64,000 nucleotides of DNA, taken from positions 1 to 64,000 of the forward strand of contig CAYUIG010000009.1 of assembly GCA_964444685.1 (NCBI GenBank), in the 5' to 3' direction. Within the stretch, counting starts at the first letter, position 1, and each line of letters begins with the position of its first letter. The stretch comes from CAYUIG01 sp964444685 (GTDB taxonomy: Bacteria > Gemmatimonadota > Gemmatimonadetes > Longimicrobiales > RSA9). Made by a program: the position numbers and the translations under genes. The notes beneath the pieces were generated by a model. That model searched no databases. It saw only the letters and a list, made by a program, of their open reading frames with translations, and had not been told where the DNA came from. Positions 8,655 through 17,276 of the stretch are shown here, in pieces.

Positions 8655-9152
8655 GTGGACGTAGACGCCCTCTTCGAGCGGCTCTACCCGTCGCTTTTCC
8701 GGTATCTCCAGAGATTGACGGGAGATGCGGACGTTGCCGAGGACATTGCGCAGGAGTCGTTCGTCCGCCTGCTGAGACAGTCCCTCCCGGAAGAGGAGGT
8801 GCGGCCCTGGCTGTTTACGGTGGCCGTCAACCTGGTCCGGGACGCGGCGCGCAAGACCGAGCGCCGCCAGCGGCTTCTCGGCACCGCGCCCCCGCTCGTG
8901 ACGCGGCCTGTGGCCCCGGACGAGGGGGTGGAGCGGTCGGAGCGGATCGCCGCGGTTCGATCGGTGCTGGATCGCCTGCCCGAGCGGGATCGGCAGCTGC
9001 TCCTGATGCGAGAGGAAGGGTTCAAGTACGAGGAGATCGCCGAGGCCATCGGCGTGGCCCCGGCCTCCGTCGGCACACTGATTGCCCGGGCATTGCGCAG
9101 ATTCGCAGCCCTGTACGAGTCGGAAGGGAAGGTGGATGACACACGCACCTGA
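8655..9152 (+). CDS. ECF sigma-70 factor
   Basis: 165 residues: region 2 (about 4-70, 'LFERLYPSLFRYLQRLTGDA', 'DIAQESFVRLL') and region 4 helix-turn-helix (about 100-160, 'EEIAEAIGVAPASVGTLIAR'). No region 1.1 or 3, as usual for ECF factors. GTG 8655 gives a normal N-terminus; the longer TTG frame at 8562 would start inside a hairpin. No clear SD. The 3' end overlaps the anti-sigma gene by 17 nt and a TonB-dependent receptor gene follows, so this looks like a cell-surface or envelope-signalling unit controlling the downstream genes. Confidence 0.9.
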   Translation: MDVDALFERLYPSLFRYLQRLTGDADVAEDIAQESFVRLLRQSLPEEEVRPWLFTVAVNLVRDAARKTERRQRLLGTAPPLVTRPVAPDEGVERSERIAAVRSVLDRLPERDRQLLLMREEGFKYEEIAEAIGVAPASVGTLIARALRRFAALYESEGKVDDTRT

Positions 9153-9936
9153 AGGCACGCTGGTCGCCTACCTCGATGATGAGGTGACGGCCGCAGAGCG
9201 GGCGGAGATCGAGGGACACCTCGCCGCCTGCGATGCGTGCGCCGCGGAGCTGCGTGTGCTCGCGGGGTTCTCGGACACGTTCGGGAGCGCCGTCGCCACC
9301 CTCGATGTGCCGGCCCCGGTGGCGCGTGCACATCGCGAATTCGTTGCGAATCGCGAGGCCGCACCGGGCCGTACGCGGGTCCTCCAGCTCCGCCGGATGG
9401 GCGTCCGGTCGCTCGCCAAGGCAGCCAGCCTGGCGCTCGTGCTGGCAGGCGCGGCGTCCGCCGCGATCCCGGGCTCGCCGGTCCGCCGGTGGGTGGCCGG
9501 GGCATGGGACCGGGTGACGGCGCTGTTCGATGGCGGCCAGGAGGTCGCCGAGGTGCCGGTCACGCCGCCAGCGCCGCCGGTCGTGGGGCCGGAAGAGGCG
9601 CCGGCGTTCGGGGCCGCAATCCCGCCATCCAACGGCTCCGTGCGGATCGTGCTGAGCGACCTCGAGCCGGGCGCCCGGGTCCGTGTCCGCGTCGTGGATG
9701 AGGACGTGGCGTGGCTCCGGTCGGCCGGTACGGAAGGCCGTCTCAGCCGCAATCCGGGCCGTCTCGAGGCCGCTGGCTTCGGTGACGTCACGATCGACAT
9801 TCCGCGGTCGGTGGTGTCCGCGCGGGTCGAACTGGACGGTCGCGTGCTGTTCCTCAAGTCGGGTGATTCCGTGCAGGCCGTAGCACCGGCCGAAACGACG
9901 GGCACCGACGAGTTCCTGTTCACGCCGGGAACCTGA
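9136..9936 (+). CDS. zinc-binding anti-sigma factor (zf-HC2 type)
   Basis: 266 residues. The N-terminal anti-sigma domain carries H28-x3-C32-x2-C35 in 'GHLAACDACAAEL', which in this family sequesters the partner ECF sigma. A hydrophobic segment at about 93-112 should cross the membrane, and a proline-rich linker leads to a periplasmic domain (about 160-266) that may sense the signal. ATG 9136 follows GGAAGG and lies inside the end of the sigma gene, typical of a coupled sigma/anti-sigma pair. The periplasmic domain matches nothing I recognise. Confidence 0.88.
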   Translation: MTHAPEGTLVAYLDDEVTAAERAEIEGHLAACDACAAELRVLAGFSDTFGSAVATLDVPAPVARAHREFVANREAAPGRTRVLQLRRMGVRSLAKAASLALVLAGAASAAIPGSPVRRWVAGAWDRVTALFDGGQEVAEVPVTPPAPPVVGPEEAPAFGAAIPPSNGSVRIVLSDLEPGARVRVRVVDEDVAWLRSAGTEGRLSRNPGRLEAAGFGDVTIDIPRSVVSARVELDGRVLFLKSGDSVQAVAPAETTGTDEFLFTPGT

Positions 9937-9998
9937 CCCCACTCGAGGGTTTCAACGGGTAGCTGCGTCCCATCCTGCCGATTGTTCGGCGGGGGATA

Positions 9999-12311
9999 GT
10001 GTGTTACTTGTTGAACATGCTTGAATTCCGGGCCGCCCGCGTCGGGACCGGCCGTCTCGTGCTGTTCGCGCTCATTCTGCTCCTCGCCATTCCTGCCGCG
10101 GCGCAGGCGCAGTCGGAAGTGCGGACACCGGGGCGGGTGTTCGGCCAGGTCCGCAGTGAAAGCTCCGGCGCCCCCCTCCGTTTTGCGATCGTCGAAGTCG
10201 TCACGCCGTACTCCCGATCGATCCACGCCGTCACCGACAGCAATGGCATCTACGTCCTGCACGGTGTGCCGGCGGGGCGTCGACTGATCCGCGCCACCCA
10301 CATCGACCACGCGCCGCTCGAGGTCGAGGTGCTGGTGAGCGCGGGATCGCAGATCTCGATGGACTTCGGACTCGCACTGCGTCCGGTTCGTCTGCCCGTC
10401 GTGAACGCACTGGCGACGAGTGGTCCTTCCACGATCCGGGATACCGCGGCCGCGCCGGCCGCGCAGCTCGTCACCGCGGCGGTCCACGTGCTGGAGGCGA
10501 CGCCCGGTGTAGCGGAGTTCGGTCTCGCGGAGGCCGCGCGCGAAGTGCCGGGCCAGGAGCCCGTGGATCCGTCCGATGTGCTGTACGTGCGGGGCGGTGG
10601 TGCGGACCTCAAGCTCGTGCTGCTCAACGGCGCACCGGTGTACGCGCCCTTCCATCTGGGTGGTCTCATCCAGGCGCTCGATCCCGATCTGATCGGTTCG
10701 GCCGAACTGTATGTCGGCGGTGCGCCCGCGCGCTTCGATGGCGGGCTGTCATACGTCATGGATCTCGAGACGCGTTCCGGACGGACGCGGCAGCCGCATG
10801 TCACGTTCGCGGTCGACATGCTGTCGGGCCGGATGATGGCCGAAGGTCCGATCTCCAACGACGTGGCGTACCTCGTCGGCGGACGCGCGGTGCACGGCGC
10901 GGGTGCGGCGCCGTTCACGGCGGATCCGTTCCCGTACAGCTACGGCGACGCGCTCGGCCGCGTGGACTTCCGCGTCGGCTCGGGCATCATGAGCGCGACC
11001 GGCTTCTGGAACCGCGAGGCCGTGCGCTTCGACAGCGCGGGCACGCTCCAGCCCGCAGCGGAGTGGGGCAACGCGGCGGGTTCGTTGCGCTACCAGGGTG
11101 ACCTGCTCGGCATGCACGGGCTGTTCACGTTCGCCGGCGGCCATTTCCGGACCGAGCTGCCGATCGGCGGCATCCGTCCGCTGATCACGCGCGCCACATC
11201 AAGGCGACTGCGCGCCGCTGCCGATTTCGACCGCGAACTCGGACCCGGCCACCTCGCGTTCGGCGCGTCGTGGGACCGGCTGCACGTGGAGCAGCGCGCA
11301 TGGCCGCGCGGCGCTGCACCGGACTCGCTGGGTCCGCTCGCACTCGGTGAGGCGGATGTGGCGGGCGGGTACGTCGATGCAACGCTCGATCCTGCCGATG
11401 GGTTCCGCATACGCGCCGGGCTGAGGGCCGATGTGTTCTCGCTCGATGATGGCGTGCATCTCGCGCCGCGGCTGTCCGCGACGCTCGCGCTCTCCGATCG
11501 TTCGTCGCTGACACTCGCGGCCGGGCAGTATCGCCAGTACGTGCGAGCGCCGACGCGCACGTCGTCGCTCACGGGTGATGGTACGATCCCCGACAACGGT
11601 CCGAACGCACACGCCCTCGCGGTCGCACGCGCATCGCATCTCGTGATGGCGTTCGACCAGGAGATCGGCGCAACGTTCGGCCTCGGCCTCGAAGGGTTCT
11701 ACAAGATGTACGACGGCCTGCCGAGCGCGGGCGGCGATGAAGCGGAGGCCGCGGGGATCGATGCGTGGCTGCGGCGTACCCGCGGCAGTGTCACCGGGTG
11801 GGTAGGCTACTCACTCGCGTGGATCTGGTCCGAGCAGCCAGGGCTCTACGCGCCGACGCGCGAGACGTCGTTCGGCCGCCACCTCGTGAGCGTCGGCCTC
11901 AGCGGGCCGGTGATCGCGGACAGCGACTTCGACGTACGTGTCTCGTACGGCGCGGGGCTGCCGTTCACCGCGATCCCCGAGCCCGAAGCAGCGACGCCGG
12001 TGTTCAGCGTGGTCGGCATGGGCGACGACCTCGGTGGTCCCGCGTACGCCGCGGCAGAGCCGGTCCCCACACTGCCGAGTACGCCCGAGGAGGCATTTCT
12101 GCGGCTGGACGCGCAGATCTCGCGCGCGTTCCAGGGCACGTGGCGCGACCTCGAGTTCGAGGTGCGGCCGTACCTGCGCATCCTCAATCTGCTGGACCGG
12201 CGCGACGCGTTGTTCTACCACTACGATCGCGCGGGCGGCAGCACGGCCGAGCCCCGTGCGGTCGCGGCGATTCCGGTGCTGCCCGTGTTTGGAGTGGAGT
12301 GGCGGTTCTAG
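9999..12311 (+). CDS. TonB-dependent receptor-like outer membrane protein
   Basis: 770 residues. A signal peptide ('LVLFALILLLAIPAAAQAQ') is followed by a carboxypeptidase-regulatory-like beta domain (about 45-125, 'GRVFGQVRSESSGAPL'), a plug with 'VLYVRGGGADLKLVLLNGAP' and 'ELYVGGAPARFDGGLS', then a barrel ending in a terminal aromatic (FGVEWRF). Substrate unknown. GTG 9999 (after GGGGGA) or ATG 10017 could be the start. It directly follows the sigma/anti-sigma pair, a FecIRA-like order but with a zf-HC2 anti-sigma. Stop shares CTAG (12308-12311) with the convergent gene. Confidence 0.85.
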   Translation: MCYLLNMLEFRAARVGTGRLVLFALILLLAIPAAAQAQSEVRTPGRVFGQVRSESSGAPLRFAIVEVVTPYSRSIHAVTDSNGIYVLHGVPAGRRLIRATHIDHAPLEVEVLVSAGSQISMDFGLALRPVRLPVVNALATSGPSTIRDTAAAPAAQLVTAAVHVLEATPGVAEFGLAEAAREVPGQEPVDPSDVLYVRGGGADLKLVLLNGAPVYAPFHLGGLIQALDPDLIGSAELYVGGAPARFDGGLSYVMDLETRSGRTRQPHVTFAVDMLSGRMMAEGPISNDVAYLVGGRAVHGAGAAPFTADPFPYSYGDALGRVDFRVGSGIMSATGFWNREAVRFDSAGTLQPAAEWGNAAGSLRYQGDLLGMHGLFTFAGGHFRTELPIGGIRPLITRATSRRLRAAADFDRELGPGHLAFGASWDRLHVEQRAWPRGAAPDSLGPLALGEADVAGGYVDATLDPADGFRIRAGLRADVFSLDDGVHLAPRLSATLALSDRSSLTLAAGQYRQYVRAPTRTSSLTGDGTIPDNGPNAHALAVARASHLVMAFDQEIGATFGLGLEGFYKMYDGLPSAGGDEAEAAGIDAWLRRTRGSVTGWVGYSLAWIWSEQPGLYAPTRETSFGRHLVSVGLSGPVIADSDFDVRVSYGAGLPFTAIPEPEAATPVFSVVGMGDDLGGPAYAAAEPVPTLPSTPEEAFLRLDAQISRAFQGTWRDLEFEVRPYLRILNLLDRRDALFYHYDRAGGSTAEPRAVAAIPVLPVFGVEWRF

Positions 12312-12586
12312 CGCTTCGGCCGTAGCGCGATGTCCTGACGGAACCGTTCGTACGCCCGCTCGCTGATCTCACCTCGCCGGAACTTCTCTTCCAGTACTTC
12401 CTGCGCCTGACGGCTGAAGTCACCCTGACGCGTCGTGGTGCGGTGCGCGAGCAGCCACAGCAGCACGAGCACGATGATGACCTCGTAGTACGGCGCGGCG
12501 GCGGCGTAGACATCCTGGAAGAGCTGATCCCAGAAACCGCGTTCGGGCGCGGCAGCCTGAAGGGCGGCCAGCAGGAGGAGTGTCAT
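12308..12586 (-). CDS. small membrane protein with SHOCT-like tail
   Basis: 92 residues: an N-terminal hydrophobic stretch (MTLLLLAALQAAAPE, possibly a signal), a transmembrane helix 'YEVIIVLVLLWLLAH' at about 31-45, then a C-terminal 'VLEEKFRRGEISERAYERFR', the short SHOCT motif that often ends small membrane proteins and is thought to mediate oligomerisation. ATG 12586 has no strong SD. It lies 22 nt downstream of the 79-residue hypothetical gene on the same strand and ends on the CTAG shared with the TonB-dependent receptor. Confidence 0.7.
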   Translation of the reverse strand: MTLLLLAALQAAAPERGFWDQLFQDVYAAAAPYYEVIIVLVLLWLLAHRTTTRQGDFSRQAQEVLEEKFRRGEISERAYERFRQDIALRPKR

Positions 12587-12608
12587 GCGCGTGACGTGAC
12601 CGGTCCGC

Positions 12609-12848
12609 TCAGCGGCCGTCCACGACGGCGGCCCAGACGGACTCCGGTCGGAAGCAGAGGTCGTGGCCCCACTCGTCCTCGAACCAGAGCGGGTTGCCGT
12701 TGCGCAGGCGGTGCAGAATCGAGCGCTGGAGCTCGAGCGGCGAGCGCTTCCAGCGCGCACGGAACGCAATCTCCCCGTCCTCTGTCCCGAGCCGGACGAG
12801 GACCGTAGGGATCAGCACCCGCAACGGTACGCTCGCGTAGTACACCAT
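12609..12848 (-). CDS. hypothetical protein, 79 residues
   Basis: No family recognised. It begins 'MVYYASVPLRVLIPTVLVRL' and contains a tryptophan-rich end ('NPLWFEDEWGHDLCFRP'), which suggests a small soluble alpha/beta protein. Its frame fits exactly between repeat element A1 upstream and the SHOCT-like gene 22 nt downstream, consistent with a two-gene unit. No good SD is visible before ATG 12848. Confidence 0.55.
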   Translation of the reverse strand: MVYYASVPLRVLIPTVLVRLGTEDGEIAFRARWKRSPLELQRSILHRLRNGNPLWFEDEWGHDLCFRPESVWAAVVDGR

Positions 12849-12886
12849 GGTTCACAACGCTAATTCAAGCCGCTGGTTTGGGCAAC

Positions 12887-12970
12887 GAAAATCGGAGTCT
12901 GGAGTCTCGGGTCTGGTGTCTGGGTTACGGCGCGGGTTCAACCAGACACCAGATACCAGACCCCAGACCC
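12887..12970 (+). repeat. family A hairpin element, copy A1
   Basis: Left edge GAAAATC, then imperfect heptamers of the form N-GTCTGG (12895-12924), a short core starting TTACGGCG, and the inverted arm of CCAGAC-N heptamers (12940-12970). It lies between two minus-strand genes, ending 8 nt from the stop of the UDG-like gene (12979) and 38 nt upstream of the 79-residue gene start. Confidence 0.9.
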
Positions 12971-12978
12971 GGTCGTTC

Positions 12979-13899
12979 TCAGACCCCCTTCCCACGCCAC
13001 AACGCATCCAGCCGCGCATGGTGGGGTCCGACGAGCGCGCGCCACTCCGGCAGGGCGTAGATCCCGTCCTCCGGTTCGCGCGGCCGCTGGCGCGGAAGCC
13101 GAACACCGAGCACGTCGCGGGCGGCATTGCGCAGCGCGTCGCGCGCATCGAGCATGCGCGTGTGGAAGAGTGTCTCCTCGCGCGCGAACGGGCTCATGTT
13201 CTGCGCGCTCGGATGTGTCAGCCATAGCACCATCGGCAGCGGGTCGTCGCCCCACGCATCCTGCCACGCGGCGCGGAACGGATCATCGATCGCCGCGATG
13301 TCCTCGAGCGGTGCGACGCCGCCCCGCACGATCGCCGCGGAGAGCTTCGTCAGCCCCGGCAGCCGCACGCCCTGCGTCTCGAGTGCGGCGGCGGCTGCGA
13401 GCGCACGCAGTCCGACGTTGCCGAGTGCGACGACGAGGCGCGCACCCGAGGCAACGATCGTATCGCGCAGCAGGTGCAGGCTCGAGGGGTATTCTCCTAC
13501 GGGCTCGCGCAGCTCGGCACCCGTGGGCTCGCCGCCGCCGCGATCCGGCAGCCGATTGAGTGCGGCGACGATGAAGGTGTGGTTGCGGTCCAGGCCGATC
13601 GATGCCAGCAGTACACCCAGGTTCGCGCCGGCGACATCTCCGCCGAACGGGATGCGCGTGGCGTGCGCGCCGAGCGTGCCGCTGCCGCGGCCGCCCGCAT
13701 TGCCCGGCGCCGCGCCGACCCAGAGCACGGGCACGCGCTGCCACGGCCCGTTCCGGCGCGACCACACGAGCGGACGATCCGCGTGTGAGCCGTCGGGCAT
13801 GCGGCACGGTTCGTTCAGCCATTCGTCCTGCACGCAGCGCCGATGGTGCGCGTGCGCGCGGCGGAAGATGGCGCGGTAGCGTTCTTCCTCTGCGCTCAT
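12979..13899 (-). CDS. uracil-DNA glycosylase superfamily protein
   Basis: 306 residues of the UDG fold. Motif 1-like 'VLWVGAAPGNAGG' (about 58-70) followed by 'IPFGGDVAGANLG', the central strand 'IVAALNRLP', 'LVVALGNVGLRAL', and the motif 3-like 'LTHPSAQNMSP' near 235 are all in order. Family members excise uracil or other damaged bases, and the large ones are poorly characterised. The usual FeS cysteines of family 4/5 UDGs are not evident, so it is not a simple UdgA/UdgB. Element A1 follows its stop immediately. Confidence 0.8.
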   Translation of the reverse strand: MSAEEERYRAIFRRAHAHHRRCVQDEWLNEPCRMPDGSHADRPLVWSRRNGPWQRVPVLWVGAAPGNAGGRGSGTLGAHATRIPFGGDVAGANLGVLLASIGLDRNHTFIVAALNRLPDRGGGEPTGAELREPVGEYPSSLHLLRDTIVASGARLVVALGNVGLRALAAAAALETQGVRLPGLTKLSAAIVRGGVAPLEDIAAIDDPFRAAWQDAWGDDPLPMVLWLTHPSAQNMSPFAREETLFHTRMLDARDALRNAARDVLGVRLPRQRPREPEDGIYALPEWRALVGPHHARLDALWRGKGV

Positions 13900-13929
13900 C
13901 GGTCATGCCGTTGTCGTGAAGGAGGAAGT

Positions 13930-15207
13930 TTGAGCGAGAAGAAGGGATATCGCGAGACCGACATCGACGGCCAGCCGCTCCGGCCCGAATCGCTGATGAT
14001 GGGCTACGGCTACGACCCGTTGTTGTCCGAGGGCGCGCTCAAGACGCCCATCTTCCAGACATCCACGTTCGTGTTCCGCACGGCCGAGGAAGGGAAGGCG
14101 TTCTTCGAGCTGGCGTACGGCCTGCGCGAGCAGCGTCCCGCCGAAGAGCCCGGGCTCATCTATTCGCGCATCAACAACCCCGACCTCGAGGTGCTCGAGG
14201 ACCGGCTCTGCCTGTGGGATGGCGCGGAGTCGGGGCTCACCTTCTCGAGCGGCATGGCGGCGATCGCCACCACGCTCCTCACCTTCCTCCGTCCCGGCGA
14301 CGTGATCGTGCACAGCGAGCCCGTGTATGGCGGCACCGAGTTCCTGCTCGAGAAGATCCTGCCCCAGTTCGGCATCACCCGCGTTGGCTTCCTCGCCGGC
14401 GAACGCGCTGCGGCGCCCGACGCCGTCGAGCGCGCTCGGAAGCACGGACCCGTGCGAATGCTCTACGCCGAGACGCCCGCGAATCCCACGAGCGGGCTGG
14501 TGGACATCGCGCAGCTCGCGGAGCTGGCGCGCAGCATCGGCGGCGAGCGCCGTGCGGTGGTCGCGGTCGACAACACGTTCCTCGGCCCGATCTGGCAGAA
14601 GCCGCTCGATCACGGCGCGGACCTCGTGCTGTATTCGCTGACGAAGTACGTCGGCGGCCACAGCGACGTCATCGCGGGCGCGTGTCTCGGCCGCGAAGAG
14701 CTCATCGCATCCGTGCGCGGCATGCGCACCATCCTCGGCACCATCTCGGATCCGTGGACGGGCTGGCTGCTCATGCGCTCGCTCGAAACGCTGCGCGTGC
14801 GGCTCGAGCGCCAGGTAGCCAACGCGAACGCAGTCGCGATGTACCTTGCGCATCATCCGCGCGTAGAGAGGGTGCACTATCTCGAATTTCTCGATCATGC
14901 CGACCCACAATACGCGATCTACAGACGTCAGTGCACGTCCGCGGGCGCTACGTTCTCCTTCGAGCTGCGTGGCGGCGAGGCGGAGGCATTCCGTTTCCTG
15001 AATTCGCTGAAGCTGATCAGACTGGCGGTGAGCCTCGGCGGTACCGAGAGTCTCGCCGAACATCCGGCGACGATGACACACTCCGACATCCCGCCCGAGC
15101 GTCAGCGCCGGATCGGAATCACGCCCGGCATGGTGCGACTGTCGGTGGGACTCGAGCATCCGCATGACCTGATCGCGGATCTCGGGCAGGCGCTCGCGGA
15201 GGTGTAG
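13930..15207 (+). CDS. cystathionine gamma-synthase/lyase family PLP enzyme
   Basis: 425 residues of the Cys/Met-metabolism PLP family (fold type I). PLP lysine K239 lies in 'YSLTKYVGGHSDV'. Also visible are 'IYSRINNPDLEVLEDRL', 'TFSSGMAAIATTLL' and 'YAETPANPTSGL'. The reaction could be cystathionine gamma-synthase/lyase, methionine gamma-lyase or O-acetylhomoserine sulfhydrylation; sequence alone does not decide. With the CBS-like enzyme at 27487 it could complete trans-sulfuration. TTG 13930 is chosen as start because AAGGAGG (13919-13925) sits 4 nt upstream. Stop is 1 nt from the convergent gene's stop. Confidence 0.88.
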   Translation: MSEKKGYRETDIDGQPLRPESLMMGYGYDPLLSEGALKTPIFQTSTFVFRTAEEGKAFFELAYGLREQRPAEEPGLIYSRINNPDLEVLEDRLCLWDGAESGLTFSSGMAAIATTLLTFLRPGDVIVHSEPVYGGTEFLLEKILPQFGITRVGFLAGERAAAPDAVERARKHGPVRMLYAETPANPTSGLVDIAQLAELARSIGGERRAVVAVDNTFLGPIWQKPLDHGADLVLYSLTKYVGGHSDVIAGACLGREELIASVRGMRTILGTISDPWTGWLLMRSLETLRVRLERQVANANAVAMYLAHHPRVERVHYLEFLDHADPQYAIYRRQCTSAGATFSFELRGGEAEAFRFLNSLKLIRLAVSLGGTESLAEHPATMTHSDIPPERQRRIGITPGMVRLSVGLEHPHDLIADLGQALAEV

Positions 15208-15208
15208 C

Positions 15209-15751
15209 TCAGAGGCTGTCGAGCAGATCGTCGATCGCGCGCGAGGCGGCGTCCTCGCCGCGGCCCTCGATCAGGTTCTCCAGCATCTCGCGCGCGTCTT
15301 CGGCCACGTCCTCGTGGTGGCGATGCTGCGCGCCGCGCACGACGTGACCGATGGGCAGCAGGGCCAGCTTCGGCTGGTCGGGGGATTCCGCTTCGAAGGA
15401 CTCGCCGAACTCGGGCGGCTGCGGCACACTCGCCTTCCACGGCTCCTCCGCATCCTCCTCCTCGTTCAACTCGCGCGCGATTGCATCGGCATCGACGGGC
15501 AGCACGAGGCACACCCGTGCGTCGATGTTGCCGCCTTCGTCCTCCGTTGCGGCCAGGGCGAGTGACACGGGGCGGGTGAGCAGGCCACGGATCGCCTGTA
15601 CCGCCTCCGGTTCGACCACGCCCCGCGCGACGATGCTGCCGTTGTGGTAGTAGCCGAGCGCGACCGATCCCGCCGGCGTCGCATCGTGCCGGATCGGGCG
15701 CACCTCGAGACGGATGGGGTTGGGATGCGTGACGACGAACAGCCGGTCCAC
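15209..15751 (-). CDS. hypothetical protein, acidic C-terminus
   Basis: 180 residues, no family recognised. The N-terminus (VDRLFVVTHPNPIRLEVRPI) looks like alternating beta strands; the C-terminus is acidic and helical ('AIDDLLDSL'). No signal peptide or membrane segment. GTG 15751 is preferred because GGGAGG lies 5-6 nt upstream; an ATG 93 nt earlier would run into intergenic sequence. Convergent with the PLP enzyme, with stops 1 nt apart; divergent from the M19 dipeptidase, with repeat A2 between. Confidence 0.6.
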   Translation of the reverse strand: MDRLFVVTHPNPIRLEVRPIRHDATPAGSVALGYYHNGSIVARGVVEPEAVQAIRGLLTRPVSLALAATEDEGGNIDARVCLVLPVDADAIARELNEEEDAEEPWKASVPQPPEFGESFEAESPDQPKLALLPIGHVVRGAQHRHHEDVAEDAREMLENLIEGRGEDAASRAIDDLLDSL

Positions 15752-15846
15752 ATTGGCCTCCCTGCGTTGGTAGTTTCCTATCCGCGAGACTTCGTGGTGT
15801 TCCGCCCTTGACCAGGCGCGATTCAGGGTCGAGTGTCGGGGCAACC

Positions 15847-15948
15847 GAGTCTGGAGTCTGGTGTCTGGAGTCTGGGGTCTGGTTTACTTCGCGGACCCGC
15901 TCCCGCCATGAAACAGACACCAGAGACCAGACCCCAGATTCCAGAACC
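15847..15948 (+). repeat. family A hairpin element, copy A2
   Basis: Left arm of five N-GTCTGG heptamers (15847-15883), core beginning TTTACTTCGCGG, and an inverted arm of degenerate CCAGAC heptamers (15911-15948). It lies in the divergent gap between the hypothetical gene (start 15751) and the dipeptidase (ATG 15965). Its right end stops just before the dipeptidase ribosome binding site CGGAGAAG, so it occupies the expected 5' UTR. Confidence 0.88.
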
Positions 15949-15964
15949 TGCTCCGGAGAAGTTC

Positions 15965-17206
15965 ATGCGCGCCCTGATGCTCCTTGCCGTCCTCGCTTCC
16001 CCGGCCGCGGCTCAACAGGCCCAATGGTCGCCGCCACCGCAGGACCTGATCGACCGGGCGCGCGCACTGCTGCGGACCGTCCCGCTGGTGGACGGGCACA
16101 ACGACCTGCCGACGGAGTTGCTGTCGGAGGCCGGCGGCGACCCCGCGAACGCGGACATCGCGATGTCGCAGCCGCAGTTCCACACGGACCTGCCGCGGAT
16201 CGAGGCGGGCGGCGTGGGCGCACAGTTCTGGTCGGCGTACGTGACGATCGACTCGATCCCCGTGGGCGGGTCGATGCGCGAGGCGATGCGTCAGATCGAC
16301 ATGGTGCACCGTCTGGTGGATCGGTACGCGGAGCTGGAGTTCGCGCGCACGGCGGACGACATCGAGCGGATCCATGGAAGCGGGCGGATCGCGTCGCTCA
16401 TCGGGCTCGAGGGCGGGCACGCGATCGAGGGCACCCTTTCGGCGCTGCGGCAGTTCCATGCGCTCGGCGTGCGCTACATGACGCTGACGCACAACGCGTC
16501 GCACGACTGGGCGGATGCGGCGTCGGACTACCGTCGTCACGGCGGCCTCACGGAGTTCGGCGAGACCGTGGTGCGCGAGATGAACCGGCTCGGCATGTTC
16601 GTGGACCTGTCGCACGTGTCACCCGAGACCATGCGCGACGCGATCCGCGCGAGTGCAGCGCCGGTGATCTTCTCGCACTCGTCCGCGCGCGCCATCGTGG
16701 ATCATCCACGCAACGTGCCGGACGACGTGCTGCAGATGCTGCGGGAGAACGGCGGCGTGGTGATGATCACGTTCGTGCCGGGATTCATTGCGCGCGGTTC
16801 GATGGAGTGGGAGGCGGCACGCGATTCCGTGCTCCAGTCGCTGCATGCGGAGCTGGACGACGCGGCCGAGATCTCGCGCAGGCTGGCGGCGTGGACGGCG
16901 TCACATCCGACGCCGGTGGCGAGCGTAGCCGACGTCGCCGATCACATCGAGCATGCCCGGCGCGTGGCGGGTGTGGATCACGTCGGCATCGGGTCCGACT
17001 TCGACGGCATCAGCTCGACGCCGGTCGGGCTCGAGGACGTGAGCACGTTCCCCGTGCTGTTCGCGGAGCTGCTGCGGCGCGGATGGAGCGAAGAGGATCT
17101 GCGCAAACTCGCGGGCGGGAACCTGCTGCGCGCCATGCGCGCAATGGAGGCGGTGGCGGTGCGGCTCGCCGCGGAGCGCCCACCGGCCGTGGGTCCTGGC
17201 CGCTGA
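15965..17206 (+). CDS. M19 membrane dipeptidase, exported
   Basis: 413 residues. A signal peptide (MRALMLLAVLASPAAAQ) is followed by a renal-dipeptidase-like TIM barrel with the binuclear zinc site: H45/D47 in 'DGHNDLP', E in 'IGLEGGHAIEG', H in 'DLSHVSPETM', H in 'FSHSSARAI' and D in 'GIGSDFDG'. It should hydrolyse L,D or L,L dipeptides in the periplasm. ATG 15965 follows CGGAGAAG; the open frame extends through repeat A2, but that translation is repeat-derived and rejected. Monocistronic by layout. Confidence 0.92.
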   Translation: MRALMLLAVLASPAAAQQAQWSPPPQDLIDRARALLRTVPLVDGHNDLPTELLSEAGGDPANADIAMSQPQFHTDLPRIEAGGVGAQFWSAYVTIDSIPVGGSMREAMRQIDMVHRLVDRYAELEFARTADDIERIHGSGRIASLIGLEGGHAIEGTLSALRQFHALGVRYMTLTHNASHDWADAASDYRRHGGLTEFGETVVREMNRLGMFVDLSHVSPETMRDAIRASAAPVIFSHSSARAIVDHPRNVPDDVLQMLRENGGVVMITFVPGFIARGSMEWEAARDSVLQSLHAELDDAAEISRRLAAWTASHPTPVASVADVADHIEHARRVAGVDHVGIGSDFDGISSTPVGLEDVSTFPVLFAELLRRGWSEEDLRKLAGGNLLRAMRAMEAVAVRLAAERPPAVGPGR

Positions 17207-17276
17207 CGGACCCTTGCAGCAGCCACGGCGGTAGAGTAGGAATCGGTCGGTCCCGCAGCACTCCCCGGAGGCGACC

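Noticed and set aside
13127..13879. 250-codon frame antisense to the UDG-like gene
   Set aside because: Ser/Arg/Pro-rich shadow without motifs, whereas the sense strand carries clear UDG motifs.
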